Assembly: GCF_900459225.1 (NCBI RefSeq)
Contig: NZ_UHFH01000003.1
Span: 526,501-590,500, forward strand
DNA: 64,000 bases
Direction of reading: 5' to 3'
Origin: Streptococcus dysgalactiae subsp. dysgalactiae
GTDB lineage: Bacteria; Bacillota; Bacilli; Lactobacillales; Streptococcaceae
Part shown: positions 52,231 through 61,947 of the stretch, in pieces
Layout: every line of letters starts with the position of its first letter
How positions within the stretch are numbered: the first letter of the stretch is position 1
Program-made: the position numbers and the translations under genes
Notes under the pieces: generated by a model
The model's input: only the letters and a program-made list of their open reading frames with translations
Database searches by the model: none
What the model was told of the DNA's origin: nothing

Positions 52231-54174
52231 ATGATTAAGATTACTTTTCCAGATGGCGCCGTTCGTGAATTTGAATCTGGCGTAACAACGTTTGAGATTG
52301 CTGAGTCCATCAGTAAATCGTTAGCTAAAAAAGCTTTGGCTGGTAAATTCAATGGCCAACTGATTGACACAACCCGTGCCATTGAAGAAGATGGTAGTAT
52401 TGAAATTGTGACACCTGATCACGAGGATGCTTATGATGTGCTTCGTCACTCTGCAGCCCACTTATTTGCCCAAGCTGCAAAACGTTTGTTCCCAAATCTT
52501 CATTTGGGTGTTGGCCCTGCCATTGCAGAAGGTTTTTACTACGATACCGATAACGCTGACGGCCAAATTTCAAACGAAGATTTGCCACGTATCGAAGCTG
52601 AAATGCAAAAAATCGTGAAAGAAAACTACCCATGTATTCGCGAAGAAGTGACCAAAGAAGAAGCTTTGGAATTGTTCAAAGACGATCCTTACAAGGTAGA
52701 GTTGATTAATGAGCATGCCGGTGCTGGTTTGACTGTTTACCGTCAAGGTGAATTTGTGGACCTTTGCCGTGGCCCTCACGTGCCATCAACAGGTCGCATC
52801 CAAGTCTTTCGCTTGCTCAACGTAGCGGGTGCTTACTGGCGTGGTAACAGTGACAACAACATGATGCAACGTGTCTATGGAACCGCGTGGTTTGATAAAA
52901 AAGACCTTAAAGCTTACTTGACTCGTCTTGAAGAAGCCAAAGAGCGAGATCACCGTAAACTTGGTAAAGAACTTGACTTGTTCATGATTAGCCAAGAAGT
53001 TGGTCAAGGTTTGCCATTCTGGTTACCAGATGGAGCAACTATTCGTCGTACTCTTGAACGCTATATCACAGACAAGGAATTAGCTTCAGGCTACCAACAC
53101 GTTTATACACCACCTCTTGCTTCTGTGGAATTGTACAAGACATCAGGTCACTGGGAGCACTACCAAGAAGACATGTTCCCTGTGATGGACATGGGAGACG
53201 GGGAAGAATTTGTCCTTCGTCCAATGAACTGCCCACACCACATTCAAGTGTATAAAAACCATGTGCATTCTTACCGTGAATTGCCTATCCGTATTGCCGA
53301 ACTAGGGATGATGCACCGTTATGAAAAATCAGGTGCCCTATCTGGCTTGCAACGGGTACGTGAGATGACCTTGAATGATGGCCATATCTTCGTGACACCA
53401 GAACAAATTCGTGATGAATTTAAACGTACCCTTCAATTGATTATTGACGTTTACGAAGATTTCAACTTGACCGATTACCGTTTCCGTTTGTCCTACCGTG
53501 ACCCAGAAGATACTCATAAATATTATGATAATGACGAAATGTGGGAAAATGCGCAAGCCATGCTAAAAGGTGCCATGGATGACATGGGTGTAGACTACTT
53601 TGAAGCAGAAGGTGAAGCAGCCTTCTATGGTCCAAAATTAGATATTCAAGTGAAAACAGCTCTTGGTAATGAAGAAACCCTATCAACCATTCAGTTGGAT
53701 TTCTTGTTGCCAGAACGCTTTGACCTCAAATACATTGGTGCTGATGGCGAGGAACATCGTCCAGTCATGATTCACCGTGGGGTTATTTCAACGATGGAAC
53801 GCTTCACTGCGATTTTAATCGAGACTTACAAGGGTGCTTTCCCAACTTGGTTGGCACCTCACCAAGTAACGGTGATTCCAATTTCAAATGAAGCCCACAT
53901 TGACTATGCTTGGGAAATAGCCAAAACACTTCGTGACCGTGGTGTTCGTGCAGATGTGGATGACCGCAATGAAAAAATGCAATACAAGATTCGTGCGTCA
54001 CAAACCAGCAAAATCCCTTACCAATTGATTGTTGGGGATAAAGAAATGGAAGAGAAATCAGTTAACGTGCGCCGCTATGGTAGCAAGGCGACTCACACCG
54101 AATCTGTGGAAGACTTTGTGGAAAATATCTTGGCAGATATTGCTCGCAAATCACGCCCAGATGGACAAGCTTAA
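52231..54174 (+). CDS. thrS: Threonyl-tRNA synthetase
   Basis: 647 aa. TGS domain (1-60), editing domain with [10 protein letters not shown] (H-x3-H) and later C-rich CRGPHV, class II core with motif 2 ([20 protein letters not shown]), catalytic zinc ligands C/H/H (MNCPHH) and the C-terminal anticodon-binding domain. RBS AAAGGAGAAAG. It is controlled by the T-box before it. A terminator after it has been split by an IS. Confidence 0.97.
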   Translation: MIKITFPDGAVREFESGVTTFEIAESISKSLAKKALAGKFNGQLIDTTRAIEEDGSIEIVTPDHEDAYDVLRHSAAHLFAQAAKRLFPNLHLGVGPAIAEGFYYDTDNADGQISNEDLPRIEAEMQKIVKENYPCIREEVTKEEALELFKDDPYKVELINEHAGAGLTVYRQGEFVDLCRGPHVPSTGRIQVFRLLNVAGAYWRGNSDNNMMQRVYGTAWFDKKDLKAYLTRLEEAKERDHRKLGKELDLFMISQEVGQGLPFWLPDGATIRRTLERYITDKELASGYQHVYTPPLASVELYKTSGHWEHYQEDMFPVMDMGDGEEFVLRPMNCPHHIQVYKNHVHSYRELPIRIAELGMMHRYEKSGALSGLQRVREMTLNDGHIFVTPEQIRDEFKRTLQLIIDVYEDFNLTDYRFRLSYRDPEDTHKYYDNDEMWENAQAMLKGAMDDMGVDYFEAEGEAAFYGPKLDIQVKTALGNEETLSTIQLDFLLPERFDLKYIGADGEEHRPVMIHRGVISTMERFTAILIETYKGAFPTWLAPHQVTVIPISNEAHIDYAWEIAKTLRDRGVRADVDDRNEKMQYKIRASQTSKIPYQLIVGDKEMEEKSVNVRRYGSKATHTESVEDFVENILADIARKSRPDGQA

Positions 54175-54197
54175 TCAATGGTGAAAGGAAGTCCAAA

Positions 54198-55476
54198 TGA
54201 ACTGCACCCCAAAAGTTAGACAACAAATCTAACTTTTGGGGTGTTTTTCTATGAAATTAAGTTATGAAGATAAAATTGAAATCTATCGCTTACGACAACC
54301 TGGTTGGACATGGCCTAAAATCAGTCAAACATTTAATATGAGTAAGTATAACCTTCAATACATGGTCCGCCTTATTGATATACACGGATTGGAAAGTGTT
54401 TGTAAAAGGAAAAATAGGTATTATTCTCCTGAACTAAAGCAGGAAATCATAAACGAAGTTCTGATGAAAGGTAGGTCTCAGCTAGAGGTTTCTCTAGATT
54501 ATGGATTACCAAACAAGGGAATGCTTCCTAATTGGATAGCGCAATACAAGAAAAACGGGTATACTATTCTTGAGAAATCAAGAGGGAGACCTGTAAAGAT
54601 GGGACGCAAACCAAAGAGAAAACTTGAAGAAATGACTGAATTAGAGCGTCTTCAATATGAAAATGAGTACCTTAGAGCGGAGAATGCCGTACTAAAAAAG
54701 TTGAGAGAACTCCGATTGAGGGACGAAGCAAGGCTCAAAGAGCATGAGAACAAAGGGAGATATGGTTACCGTAGAATTCACCTCGAACTTAAAAATCGAG
54801 GCTATAAAGTTAATCATAAGAAAGTTCAACGTTTGATGACAGAACTTGGTTTGAAAGCTAGAATCCGTGCGAAACGTCGCTATAACTCTTATAAAGGTGA
54901 GGTTGGCAAGAAAGCTGATAATCTCATTAAGCGTCAATTTAAAGCTATCCAACCACTTAAGAAGTGTTATACCGATGTCACAGAGTTTTCAATTCCTGCT
55001 AGTGATCAAAAATTGTATCTATCACCAGTTCTTGATGGTTTTAACAGTGAGATTATTGCATATCATTTATCTACCTCGCCAAACTTACAACAACTTAAAA
55101 CGATGCTTTCCGAGGCTTTTCCTGAACAAACTTACCAGGGCACTATTTTACATAGTGACCAAGGATGGCAATATCAACACACTTACTACCATCATTTTCT
55201 TGAGGTGCATGGAATGAGACCGTCCATGTCGCGTAAAGGAAATAGCTTAGATAACGGCATGATGGAATCTTTTTTTGGAACATTGAAGACAGAAATGTTT
55301 TATGGGTTTGAGAAGGAATTTACTTCCCTCGAAACATTAAAAACAGCTATTTCAGAATATATCAACTACTACAACACTAAACGAATCAAACTTACATTAA
55401 AAGGACTAAGTCCTGTGCAATACAGAACTCAATCCTTAACTTAAAATATAATGTCCAACTTTTGGGGGTCACTTCA
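54198..55476 (+). mobile_element. IS3-family element, internally deleted, inside the thrS terminator
   Basis: 1279 bases with inverted ends TGAACTGCACCCCAAAAG and (reversed) TGAAGTGACCCCCAAAAG and a 4-bp CAAA target duplication at 54194-54197 and 55477-55480. The flanks GAAGTCC|AAA|GGGCTTC + T-run are the two arms of a terminator, so the IS sits in its loop. The size is about 160 bases below the usual 1.4 kb of IS861/IS150-type elements. Its end is identical to the remnant at 25648-25720. Confidence 0.88.
54251..55444 (+). CDS. Fused, shortened IS3-family transposase (IS150/IS861 group)
   Basis: 397 aa from ATG 54251. HTH OrfA part (SYEDKIEIYRLRQPGWTWPK ... LKKLRELRLRDEARLKE) runs directly into the OrfB part at ENKGRYGYRRIHLELKNRGY. 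In intact relatives OrfA and OrfB are in different frames and OrfB has an extra N-terminal HTH of about 50 residues; this is missing here. The DDE core is complete (TDVTEF, LHSDQGWQYQ, NSLDNGMMESFFGTLKTE). The fusion may be inactive or may be a frameshift-independent transposase. Confidence 0.85.
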   Translation: MKLSYEDKIEIYRLRQPGWTWPKISQTFNMSKYNLQYMVRLIDIHGLESVCKRKNRYYSPELKQEIINEVLMKGRSQLEVSLDYGLPNKGMLPNWIAQYKKNGYTILEKSRGRPVKMGRKPKRKLEEMTELERLQYENEYLRAENAVLKKLRELRLRDEARLKEHENKGRYGYRRIHLELKNRGYKVNHKKVQRLMTELGLKARIRAKRRYNSYKGEVGKKADNLIKRQFKAIQPLKKCYTDVTEFSIPASDQKLYLSPVLDGFNSEIIAYHLSTSPNLQQLKTMLSEAFPEQTYQGTILHSDQGWQYQHTYYHHFLEVHGMRPSMSRKGNSLDNGMMESFFGTLKTEMFYGFEKEFTSLETLKTAISEYINYYNTKRIKLTLKGLSPVQYRTQSLT

Positions 55477-55585
55477 CAAAGGGCTTCTTTTTCTTTTTAA
55501 AACCTCGGGCAAGCGGTTGCACTTGCTTTCTCATAGTGCTATAATGAGTCAGTTACTAACTGATAAAAGAAATGAGGATTAGCAG

Positions 55586-56578
55586 ATGGCAATGATAGAA
55601 GTATCTCATCTTCACAAACAGTTTACTAAAACCATTAAAGAGCCTGGGTTAAAAGGGGTGATGAAATCGTTTGTGAACCCGCAAAAAGAGGTATTTGAGG
55701 CTGTTAAAGACTTGTCTTTTGAAGTGCCTAAGGGGCAAATTTTAGGATTTATTGGCGCCAATGGTGCAGGAAAATCAACAACAATTAAGATGTTAACAGG
55801 AATTTTAAAGCCAACATCTGGTTATTGTCGCATTAACGGGAAGATTCCGCAAGATAATCGTCAAGGTTATGTCAAAGATATTGGCGTTGTTTTTGGGCAA
55901 CGGACCCAACTGTGGTGGGATCTGGCTTTGCAGGAAACTTATGCTGTGTTAAAAGAAATTTACGATGTGCCTGAAAAAGACTTTCGCAAGCGTATGGATT
56001 TTTTAAATGAGGTCTTAGAACTTAATGAGTTTATTAAGGATCCTGTTCGAACGTTGTCCCTAGGACAACGCATGCGAGCTGACATTGCAGCCTCTTTATT
56101 GCATAATCCGAAAGTGCTTTTTTTAGACGAACCAACGATTGGCTTGGATGTTTCTGTCAAAGACAATATTCGACGTGCCATCACTCAGATTAATCAAGAA
56201 GAAGAGACAACCATTCTGTTGACAACTCATGATTTGAGTGATATTGAACAGCTGTGTGATCGGATTATAATGATTGATAAGGGCCAAGAAATCTTTGATG
56301 GCACGGTGACCCAACTCAAACAAACATTTGGGAAGATGAAAAGCTTATCTTTTGAATTGGAAGCGGGACAGGAAGAAGTTGTTTCTCAGTTTCTTGGCTT
56401 GCCTGATATAACTGTGGAACGACACGAATTAACTTTGGAGATTCAATATGACAGTTCCCGTTACCAAACAGCAGATGTTATTCAACGAACTATGGCTGAT
56501 TTTGTGGTGAGAGACTTGAAAATGACAGATGCTGATATTGAAGATATCATCCGTCGTTTTTACCGAAAGGAGCTGTGA
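55586..56578 (+). CDS. ABC-2 exporter ATP-binding protein
   Basis: 330 aa. Walker A GANGAGKSTT (about 58-67), signature LSLGQRMRADIA, Walker B VLFLDEPTIGLD, H-loop TTHDLSD, and a C-terminal extra domain of about 90 residues. It belongs to the COG4586 group of daunorubicin-like ATPases. It forms an operon with two permeases, the second gene starting two bases after its stop. The substrate is not known. Confidence 0.85.
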   Translation: MAMIEVSHLHKQFTKTIKEPGLKGVMKSFVNPQKEVFEAVKDLSFEVPKGQILGFIGANGAGKSTTIKMLTGILKPTSGYCRINGKIPQDNRQGYVKDIGVVFGQRTQLWWDLALQETYAVLKEIYDVPEKDFRKRMDFLNEVLELNEFIKDPVRTLSLGQRMRADIAASLLHNPKVLFLDEPTIGLDVSVKDNIRRAITQINQEEETTILLTTHDLSDIEQLCDRIIMIDKGQEIFDGTVTQLKQTFGKMKSLSFELEAGQEEVVSQFLGLPDITVERHELTLEIQYDSSRYQTADVIQRTMADFVVRDLKMTDADIEDIIRRFYRKEL

Positions 56579-56579
56579 C

Positions 56580-57398
56580 ATGCAATCATTCTGGAAACGC
56601 TATAAGCCCTTTATCAGTGCAGGGATTCAAGAATTAATGACTTATCGGGTCAATTTCTTTCTCTATCGACTAGGGGATGTTATGGGAGCTTTTGTGGCTT
56701 TTTACCTTTGGAAGGCTGTGTTTGATTCTTCCAAACAGTCCTTGATTAATGGTTTTACTCTGTCAGATATGACCTTTTATATTATCATGAGTTTTGTGAC
56801 GGCTTTGTTAACGAAATCGGATAGCTCCTTTATGATTGGTGAGGAAGTGAAAGATGGGTCTATTATCATGCGGTTGCTTCGGCCAGTTCACTTTGCGGCT
56901 TCTTACCTTTTTATGGAGATAGGCTTTCGGTGGATTGTTCTCATCAGTGTTGGCTTTCCGTTTTTGGTTGTGATTTTCGGGATCAAACTAATGGCGGGAA
57001 TGTCGTTCTGGCAACTTCTAGCTACTGTGTTTCTCTACCTGCTTAGTCTTTTATTGGCCTTCTTGATTAATTTTTATTTCAATATCTGTTTTGGCTTTTC
57101 TGCCTTTGTTTTCAAAAACCTTTGGGGTTCTAACTTATTAAAGAATGCCTTGGTTGCTTTTATGTCAGGCAGTCTGATTCCATTGGCCTTTTTTCCTAAG
57201 ATGGTTGCTACCGTCCTTGGACTTCTCCCGTTCTCCTCTCTCGTTTACACCCCTGTCATGATTGTGATTGGGAAATATCGATTTGAGCAGATAGGGGTAG
57301 CCATAGGCTTGCAATTCTTTTGGTTGATGGTCATGATCCTCTTGTCCCACGTTATTTGGAAACAGGTTCAGGATCATTTAACGATTCAAGGAGGATAA
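56580..57398 (+). CDS. ABC-2 exporter permease 1
   Basis: 272 aa from ATG 56580 (RBS AAAGGAGCTG). Six membrane helices; N-terminal FISAGIQELMTYRVNFFLYR is typical of the COG4587 group. It pairs with the downstream permease. The upstream in-frame extension overlaps the ATPase gene and is not used. Confidence 0.8.
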   Translation: MQSFWKRYKPFISAGIQELMTYRVNFFLYRLGDVMGAFVAFYLWKAVFDSSKQSLINGFTLSDMTFYIIMSFVTALLTKSDSSFMIGEEVKDGSIIMRLLRPVHFAASYLFMEIGFRWIVLISVGFPFLVVIFGIKLMAGMSFWQLLATVFLYLLSLLLAFLINFYFNICFGFSAFVFKNLWGSNLLKNALVAFMSGSLIPLAFFPKMVATVLGLLPFSSLVYTPVMIVIGKYRFEQIGVAIGLQFFWLMVMILLSHVIWKQVQDHLTIQGG

Positions 57399-57399
57399 G

Positions 57400-58185
57400 A
57401 TGGCAAAATTGAGACGTATGCACGCTATTTTTATCAAACAATACCTCAAACAAATCATGGAATACAAGGTTGACTTTGTGGTTGGGGTGTTGGGTGTTTT
57501 TCTCACACAAGGCTTGAATTTACTCTTTTTGAAGGTGCTTTTTCAGCACATTCCCTCTTTAGACGGCTGGACCTTTCAGCAAATTGCGTTTATTTATGGC
57601 TTTTCTTTGATTCCTAAAGGGATTGATCATCTCTTTTTTGATAATCTTTGGGCTTTGGGACAACGTCTTGTACGTAAGGGGGAATTTGATAAATACCTAA
57701 CGCGCCCAATTAGTCCTTTGTTTCATGTTTTAGTAGAGACCTTTCAAGTGGATGCCTTGGGAGAATTATTGGTTGGGATTATCTTATTAGTCACAACGAT
57801 GGGAACCTTGACATGGAGCATTCCTAAAGTCCTTCTTTTCATACTAGTGATCCCATTTGCTACCTTGATTTACACTTCTTTAAAAATTGCGACCGCTAGT
57901 ATTTCTTTTTGGACCAAGCAATCAGGAGCAGTCATTTATATTTTTTACATGTTCAATGACTTTTCCAAATACCCCATGTCCATTTACCATTCACTGTTGA
58001 GGTGGGTTATTAGTTTTGTGATTCCATTTGCTTTTACGGCCTATTACCCAGCCTCTTACTTTTTGACAGGTCAGCATCTGGCTTTTAATATTGGAGGCTT
58101 GGTAATTGTATCCTTGCTGGTCTTGGCCTTATCGCTTAAGCTTTGGAATTGGGGACTAGGTGTTTATGAAAGTGCTGGTTCCTAG
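57400..58185 (+). CDS. ABC-2 exporter permease 2
   Basis: 261 aa, one base after permease 1 (RBS AAGGAGGATAAG). Six helices; FIKQYLKQIMEYKVDFVVGV at the start and RLVRKGEFDKYLTRPISPLF in the loop are features of the COG3694 group. It completes a three-gene exporter with a terminator after it. The role in this species is not known. Confidence 0.8.
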   Translation: MAKLRRMHAIFIKQYLKQIMEYKVDFVVGVLGVFLTQGLNLLFLKVLFQHIPSLDGWTFQQIAFIYGFSLIPKGIDHLFFDNLWALGQRLVRKGEFDKYLTRPISPLFHVLVETFQVDALGELLVGIILLVTTMGTLTWSIPKVLLFILVIPFATLIYTSLKIATASISFWTKQSGAVIYIFYMFNDFSKYPMSIYHSLLRWVISFVIPFAFTAYYPASYFLTGQHLAFNIGGLVIVSLLVLALSLKLWNWGLGVYESAGS

Positions 58186-58242
58186 AGAGACTCTTAAACA
58201 AATTGAAAATCGTTTAGGTCAGAATATGAAAACCTAGTTAAT

Positions 58243-58282
58243 GAAGAAAGGCAGCTGTTGTAAAAACGACTGCCTTTTTTGT
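58243..58282. terminator. Bidirectional terminator between ABC operon and dhaQ
   Basis: AAAGGCAGCTGTTG / CGACTGCCTTTTTT arms. It serves the convergent ABC operon and the dhaQ gene. Confidence 0.75.
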
Positions 58283-58288
58283 GATGGT

Positions 58289-59278
58289 TTACCAAGCGTA
58301 GGCATTGGTTGGAGCTTGTAAGTAGTCTAGCCACTGTCTATCTTTAAGACGGCAAAGGGTAACAGAGATGCCAGTCATGTCAAGGCTAGTCATGAATTTT
58401 CCATTTTTGATAAAAGGAAGATGAAGCCCTTCAAGATCTAAAAGTTGATGGATATCGTTCAGAAAAATGCCTTGTTCCAAGTCGGTTGCTGTTCCTAAAT
58501 TATTGACTAGAAGAATAAAATGTTCGTCCTCTTGCCAATGGAATTTAATTTGAAGCTTATTAACAATTTCTACAGCCAGATGCTCTGATGACATAAATGG
58601 GACCGTACGATAGCCTTCTTCACCATGAATGCCAATCCCATATGAAATCTGATGATCAGGCAAGTCAAAAAGAGGTAGTGCCGCATTGGGTAGGCTAGCA
58701 GATTTGGTTGCAAATCCGATGGTAGCAATCTCTGTGGCAAGGTCAAAAGCTAGGTGTTCAAGGTCATCCAAACTTGCCCCTCTTTGTGCAGCTGCTCCTA
58801 AGATTTTGTGAAGCAATATGGTTCCAGCGAGTCCCCGGTGACGCATTTGGAATTGCTTTTTAGGTTCAACCGAGATATCGTCGTGGGAAATAATATATTT
58901 GATGTTACGACCTTCTTGTCGTGCTAGATGAATGGCTTGGCTAAATTCACGAATGTCGGCTTCAAAGTTTTTGATAATCACAAAGACCCCCTTACCTTTA
59001 TCTAGAAATCGCAGGGCTTCTAAGATATCTGTGGCAGTTGGGGGAGTAAAAATATCGCCATAGATAGCAGCTGACAGCATACCATCACCAACGAAGCCGG
59101 AATGAGCAGGTTCGTGTCCGGATCCTCCTCCGGATAAAATTGGAATGAGTTGATCATCGAGATGCCTATTATAAATAATAGGCAAATCCTGTAATTGGGC
59201 TAGGTGGGGATGGGCTGCTAATACACTTGCTATATATTGGGAAATAAGCGTTTGTGTTTGATTTAATATGGTTACCAT
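58289..59278 (-). CDS. dhaQ: DhaQ, dihydroxyacetone-binding co-activator
   Basis: 329 aa from ATG 59278 (RBS GAGGAAAA), a DhaK paralogue of the same length. It keeps SGGGSGHEPAHSGFVGDGM and the Dha-binding GIGIHGEEGY but does not form a kinase with DhaL alone. In Lactococcus lactis DhaQ binds dihydroxyacetone and acts with DhaS to activate dhaKLM. It follows dhaS by 14 bases on the same strand and is divergent from dhaKLM. Confidence 0.88.
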   Translation of the reverse strand: MVTILNQTQTLISQYIASVLAAHPHLAQLQDLPIIYNRHLDDQLIPILSGGGSGHEPAHSGFVGDGMLSAAIYGDIFTPPTATDILEALRFLDKGKGVFVIIKNFEADIREFSQAIHLARQEGRNIKYIISHDDISVEPKKQFQMRHRGLAGTILLHKILGAAAQRGASLDDLEHLAFDLATEIATIGFATKSASLPNAALPLFDLPDHQISYGIGIHGEEGYRTVPFMSSEHLAVEIVNKLQIKFHWQEDEHFILLVNNLGTATDLEQGIFLNDIHQLLDLEGLHLPFIKNGKFMTSLDMTGISVTLCRLKDRQWLDYLQAPTNAYAW

Positions 59279-59292
59279 AACGTTTTCCTCGT

Positions 59293-59829
59293 TTAATGAA
59301 TGCTGGTTAAGATAAGCTGCTTGAGATAGGTAAGACAAGGTTTAGGCTCACTCTGACTAACATAACCTTTAATCATATCTGCTAATGCCCTAGCGTGATA
59401 ATGGATTAAAAAAGCAAGGTAATCAGAATCATCAGATTGGCTCATTTCTTGACTTTGGTATTCAGAAATGATTTTAGCCATTAAGACCTGACAGTAGTCT
59501 ACAAAGTAGCTGTAAAAATCATTTTGCCCTTTGATATCAAATAGTTGGGCATAAAATGTCTTGTTGCGTTCAAAATAAAAGAGCAACTCTTCTAACAGTT
59601 GAAAGCCACTGATGTAATTGAGATTGTGTGTGACCTGTTCCTGAAGTTCAGTCTCAAAAATCCAGTCTAACAGTTCATACTTATCTAGAAAATGATTGTA
59701 GAAGGTTTGGCGCCTGATTTGGGCCTGATCCATAATATCAACGACAGAAATTTTATCAAAGCTTTTCACTGCTAGTTGCTTTTTGAAAGCCTTGGCAATT
59801 TTTTTCTTAGTGATGAGAGAAGTTGCCAT
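59293..59829 (-). CDS. dhaS: DhaS, TetR-family activator of the dha operon
   Basis: 178 aa. TetR helix-turn-helix (KISVVDIMDQAQIRRQTFYN, about 27-46; the Tyr-Asn-His pattern of the recognition helix) and a helical ligand domain that interacts with DhaQ. In L. lactis DhaS is an activator, unusual for TetR. Its operator GGACACAT-N6-ATTTGTCC has a close counterpart at 59897-59918. It is transcribed away from dhaK and followed by dhaQ. Confidence 0.88.
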   Translation of the reverse strand: MATSLITKKKIAKAFKKQLAVKSFDKISVVDIMDQAQIRRQTFYNHFLDKYELLDWIFETELQEQVTHNLNYISGFQLLEELLFYFERNKTFYAQLFDIKGQNDFYSYFVDYCQVLMAKIISEYQSQEMSQSDDSDYLAFLIHYHARALADMIKGYVSQSEPKPCLTYLKQLILTSIH

Positions 59830-59895
59830 AAGTAATCCTTTAATATGAAATATCTTCTGCCATTATACCTTATCAAAGGCATTTTAGAAAGAAAA

Positions 59896-59919
59896 GGGAC
59901 AAATCCTTAGATTTGTCCC
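59896..59919. promoter_or_regulatory. DhaS operator
   Basis: Perfect palindrome GGGACAAATC-CTTA-GATTTGTCCC. It contains GGACAAAT-N6-ATTTGTCC, one base off the L. lactis DhaS site I remember. It lies just upstream of the -35 of dhaK, the right place for an activator, and between the divergent units. Confidence 0.8.
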
Positions 59920-59961
59920 TTACGTTTTGGGAGGAGCTATTTTATAATGAAAGCGTAAACA
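59920..59961 (+). promoter_or_regulatory. dhaK promoter with overlapping cre (CcpA) site
   Basis: TTACGT, 17-base spacer, TATAAT (59943-59948), then TGAAAGCGTAAACA at 59948-59961, a close match to the cre consensus covering the start point. CcpA with HPr-Ser-P would repress here. Confidence 0.7.
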
Positions 59962-59980
59962 AAAAATTGGAGGAAGATCC

Positions 59981-60970
59981 ATGAAAAAAATTATGAATGA
60001 TGCCACTCAGATTGTGGACGATATGTTGCAAGGTTTAGCTTATATGCATGATGACTTAGTGGAACGCCTAGATGGTTATGATGTGATTGTTCGTAAAGCA
60101 GAGAAGACGGGAAAAGTAGCCCTTATTTCAGGTGGTGGTTCTGGACATGAGCCATCTCATGCTGGTTTTGTTGGTGAAGGCATGTTGTCAGCAGCAATCT
60201 GTGGTGCAGTCTTTACTTCCCCAACTCCAGATCAAATTTTAGAAGCTATCAAAGCAGCTGATGAAGGGGCTGGTGTCTTTATGGTCATCAAAAATTATTC
60301 AGGTGACATTATGAACTTTGAAATGGCCCAAGAATTAGCAGAAATGGAAGGCATTGATGTTGCCAGTGTTGTTGTTGATGATGATATTGCGGTTGAGAAT
60401 AGCCTCTACACTCAAGGTCGTCGTGGCGTTGCGGGAACCATTCTTGTTCACAAGATTTTGGGACATGCTGCGCGTGAGGGCAAATCATTAGCGGATATTA
60501 AAGCTCTTGCTGATGAATTGGTCCCAAATATTAAAACTATTGGTCTAGCTCTTTCTGGAGCAACTGTTCCCGAAGTTGGCAAACCTGGTTTTGTGCTTGA
60601 AGATGATGAGTTTGAATACGGTGTTGGTATTCATGGTGAACCAGGCTACAAAAAAGAAAAATTACAATCATCATCAGTATTAGCTCAAGAGTTGGTAACT
60701 AAATTGGCAGATAGCTTTGACATGAGCGCAGGACAACATTATGGCATCTTGGTCAATGGTTTGGGAGCTACGCCATTAATGGAACAATACGTTTTTGCGA
60801 ATGATGTGGCAAAACTCTTGGCAGAAAAAGATGTCACAGTCAGCTTCAAGAAAATTGGTGACTACATGACGTCTATTGATATGGCTGGTTTGTCTTTGAG
60901 CTTGATCAAACTTGACAAGGATGAATGGACAGAAGCTCTTCAATCAGATGTTATCACACCAGCTTGGTAA
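59981..60970 (+). CDS. dhaK: Dihydroxyacetone kinase subunit DhaK
   Basis: 329 aa, RBS TTGGAGGAAG. GGGSGHEPSHAGFVGEGM (about 46-63) and YGVGIHGEPGYKKE (about 210-223), where the His binds dihydroxyacetone covalently. It presents the substrate to DhaL-ADP. First gene of dhaK-dhaL-dhaM-glpF, activated by DhaS-DhaQ and repressed by CcpA, by inference from the sites upstream. Confidence 0.95.
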   Translation: MKKIMNDATQIVDDMLQGLAYMHDDLVERLDGYDVIVRKAEKTGKVALISGGGSGHEPSHAGFVGEGMLSAAICGAVFTSPTPDQILEAIKAADEGAGVFMVIKNYSGDIMNFEMAQELAEMEGIDVASVVVDDDIAVENSLYTQGRRGVAGTILVHKILGHAAREGKSLADIKALADELVPNIKTIGLALSGATVPEVGKPGFVLEDDEFEYGVGIHGEPGYKKEKLQSSSVLAQELVTKLADSFDMSAGQHYGILVNGLGATPLMEQYVFANDVAKLLAEKDVTVSFKKIGDYMTSIDMAGLSLSLIKLDKDEWTEALQSDVITPAW

Positions 60971-60980
60971 GGAGGAAATC

Positions 60981-61556
60981 ATGCAAGCACAAGATGCAAT
61001 CAAATGGATGACCTTATTTAATGATAAAATTCAAGTGAATAAGGATTATTTAAGTCAATTGGATACGCCTATCGGAGATGGTGACCACGGTGGCAATATG
61101 GCGCGCGGGATGTCTGCTGTCATGGAAAATCTTGACGGTAAAGAATTTGCGAGCGCAGCGGATGTCTTTAAGGTCGTTGCTATGCAGTTGCTAGGCAAAG
61201 TTGGTGGAGCTTCAGGCCCGTTGTATGGTTCTGCCTTTATGGGGCTTTCAAAAGCTAGTGAAGATAGCAGTTTGGCAGATGCTTTGCAGGCTGGATTGGA
61301 CATGATTCAAAAACGTGGTAAGGCAGAAAAAGGTGAGAAAACCATGGTGGATGTTTGGATTCCTGTGATTGAAGCCTTGAAAAATGACGGGTTAACCAAG
61401 GATGTGGTTGAAGAGGCTGTTTTAGCTACCAAAGACATCCAGGCAACTAAAGGACGCGCTTCTTATGTAGGAGAACGCTCAGTCGGTCATATTGATCCAG
61501 GTTCCTTCTCATCAGGACTCTTATTTGAAGCGATGTTGGAAGCAGAGGTGGTTTAA
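60981..61556 (+). CDS. dhaL: Dihydroxyacetone kinase subunit DhaL (ADP-binding)
   Basis: 191 aa from ATG 60981, RBS AAGGAGG; upstream in-frame codons overlap dhaK. The Mg-ADP site is PIGDGDHGGNMARG (about 32-45) and GGASGPLYGSAF. The bound ADP is rephosphorylated by DhaM rather than exchanged. Its TAA overlaps the dhaM ATG by one base. Confidence 0.95.
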   Translation: MQAQDAIKWMTLFNDKIQVNKDYLSQLDTPIGDGDHGGNMARGMSAVMENLDGKEFASAADVFKVVAMQLLGKVGGASGPLYGSAFMGLSKASEDSSLADALQAGLDMIQKRGKAEKGEKTMVDVWIPVIEALKNDGLTKDVVEEAVLATKDIQATKGRASYVGERSVGHIDPGSFSSGLLFEAMLEAEVV

Positions 61557-61930
61557 TGTCAGATTTGGGAATTATTATTGTATCGCATTCTAAAAATATT
61601 GCTCAAGGAGTTGTCGACCTGATTTCAGAGGTGGCGACAGATGTTGCCATCACCTATGTCGGTGGTACAGAAGATGGTGGTATTGGCACCAGTTTTGACC
61701 AAGTACAGGCTATCGTTGACGCCAATCCTAAGGATGACTTATTGGCTTTCTTTGATCTTGGATCTGCCCGCATGAATATCGAAATGGTTTCAGATTTTTC
61801 TGACAAGACCATTACCTTGAATGTGGTTCCCATTGTCGAAGGGGCTTACACAGCAGCAGCTCTTATTCAGGCTGGCGCGGACAAGGATGCTATTTTAAGT
61901 CAGTTAGAAGAATTAACTATCAATAAATAA
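61556..61930 (+). CDS. dhaM: PTS-dependent phosphoryl donor DhaM (EIIA-Man domain only)
   Basis: 124 aa, TAATG overlap with dhaL. Phosphohistidine in GIIIVSHSKNIAQGV (His11). It passes phosphate from HPr to DhaL-ADP. Unlike the E. coli three-domain form, it has only the EIIA domain, as in lactic acid bacteria. Confidence 0.93.
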   Translation: MSDLGIIIVSHSKNIAQGVVDLISEVATDVAITYVGGTEDGGIGTSFDQVQAIVDANPKDDLLAFFDLGSARMNIEMVSDFSDKTITLNVVPIVEGAYTAAALIQAGADKDAILSQLEELTINK

Positions 61931-61947
61931 ATAGCAAGGAGATTATC

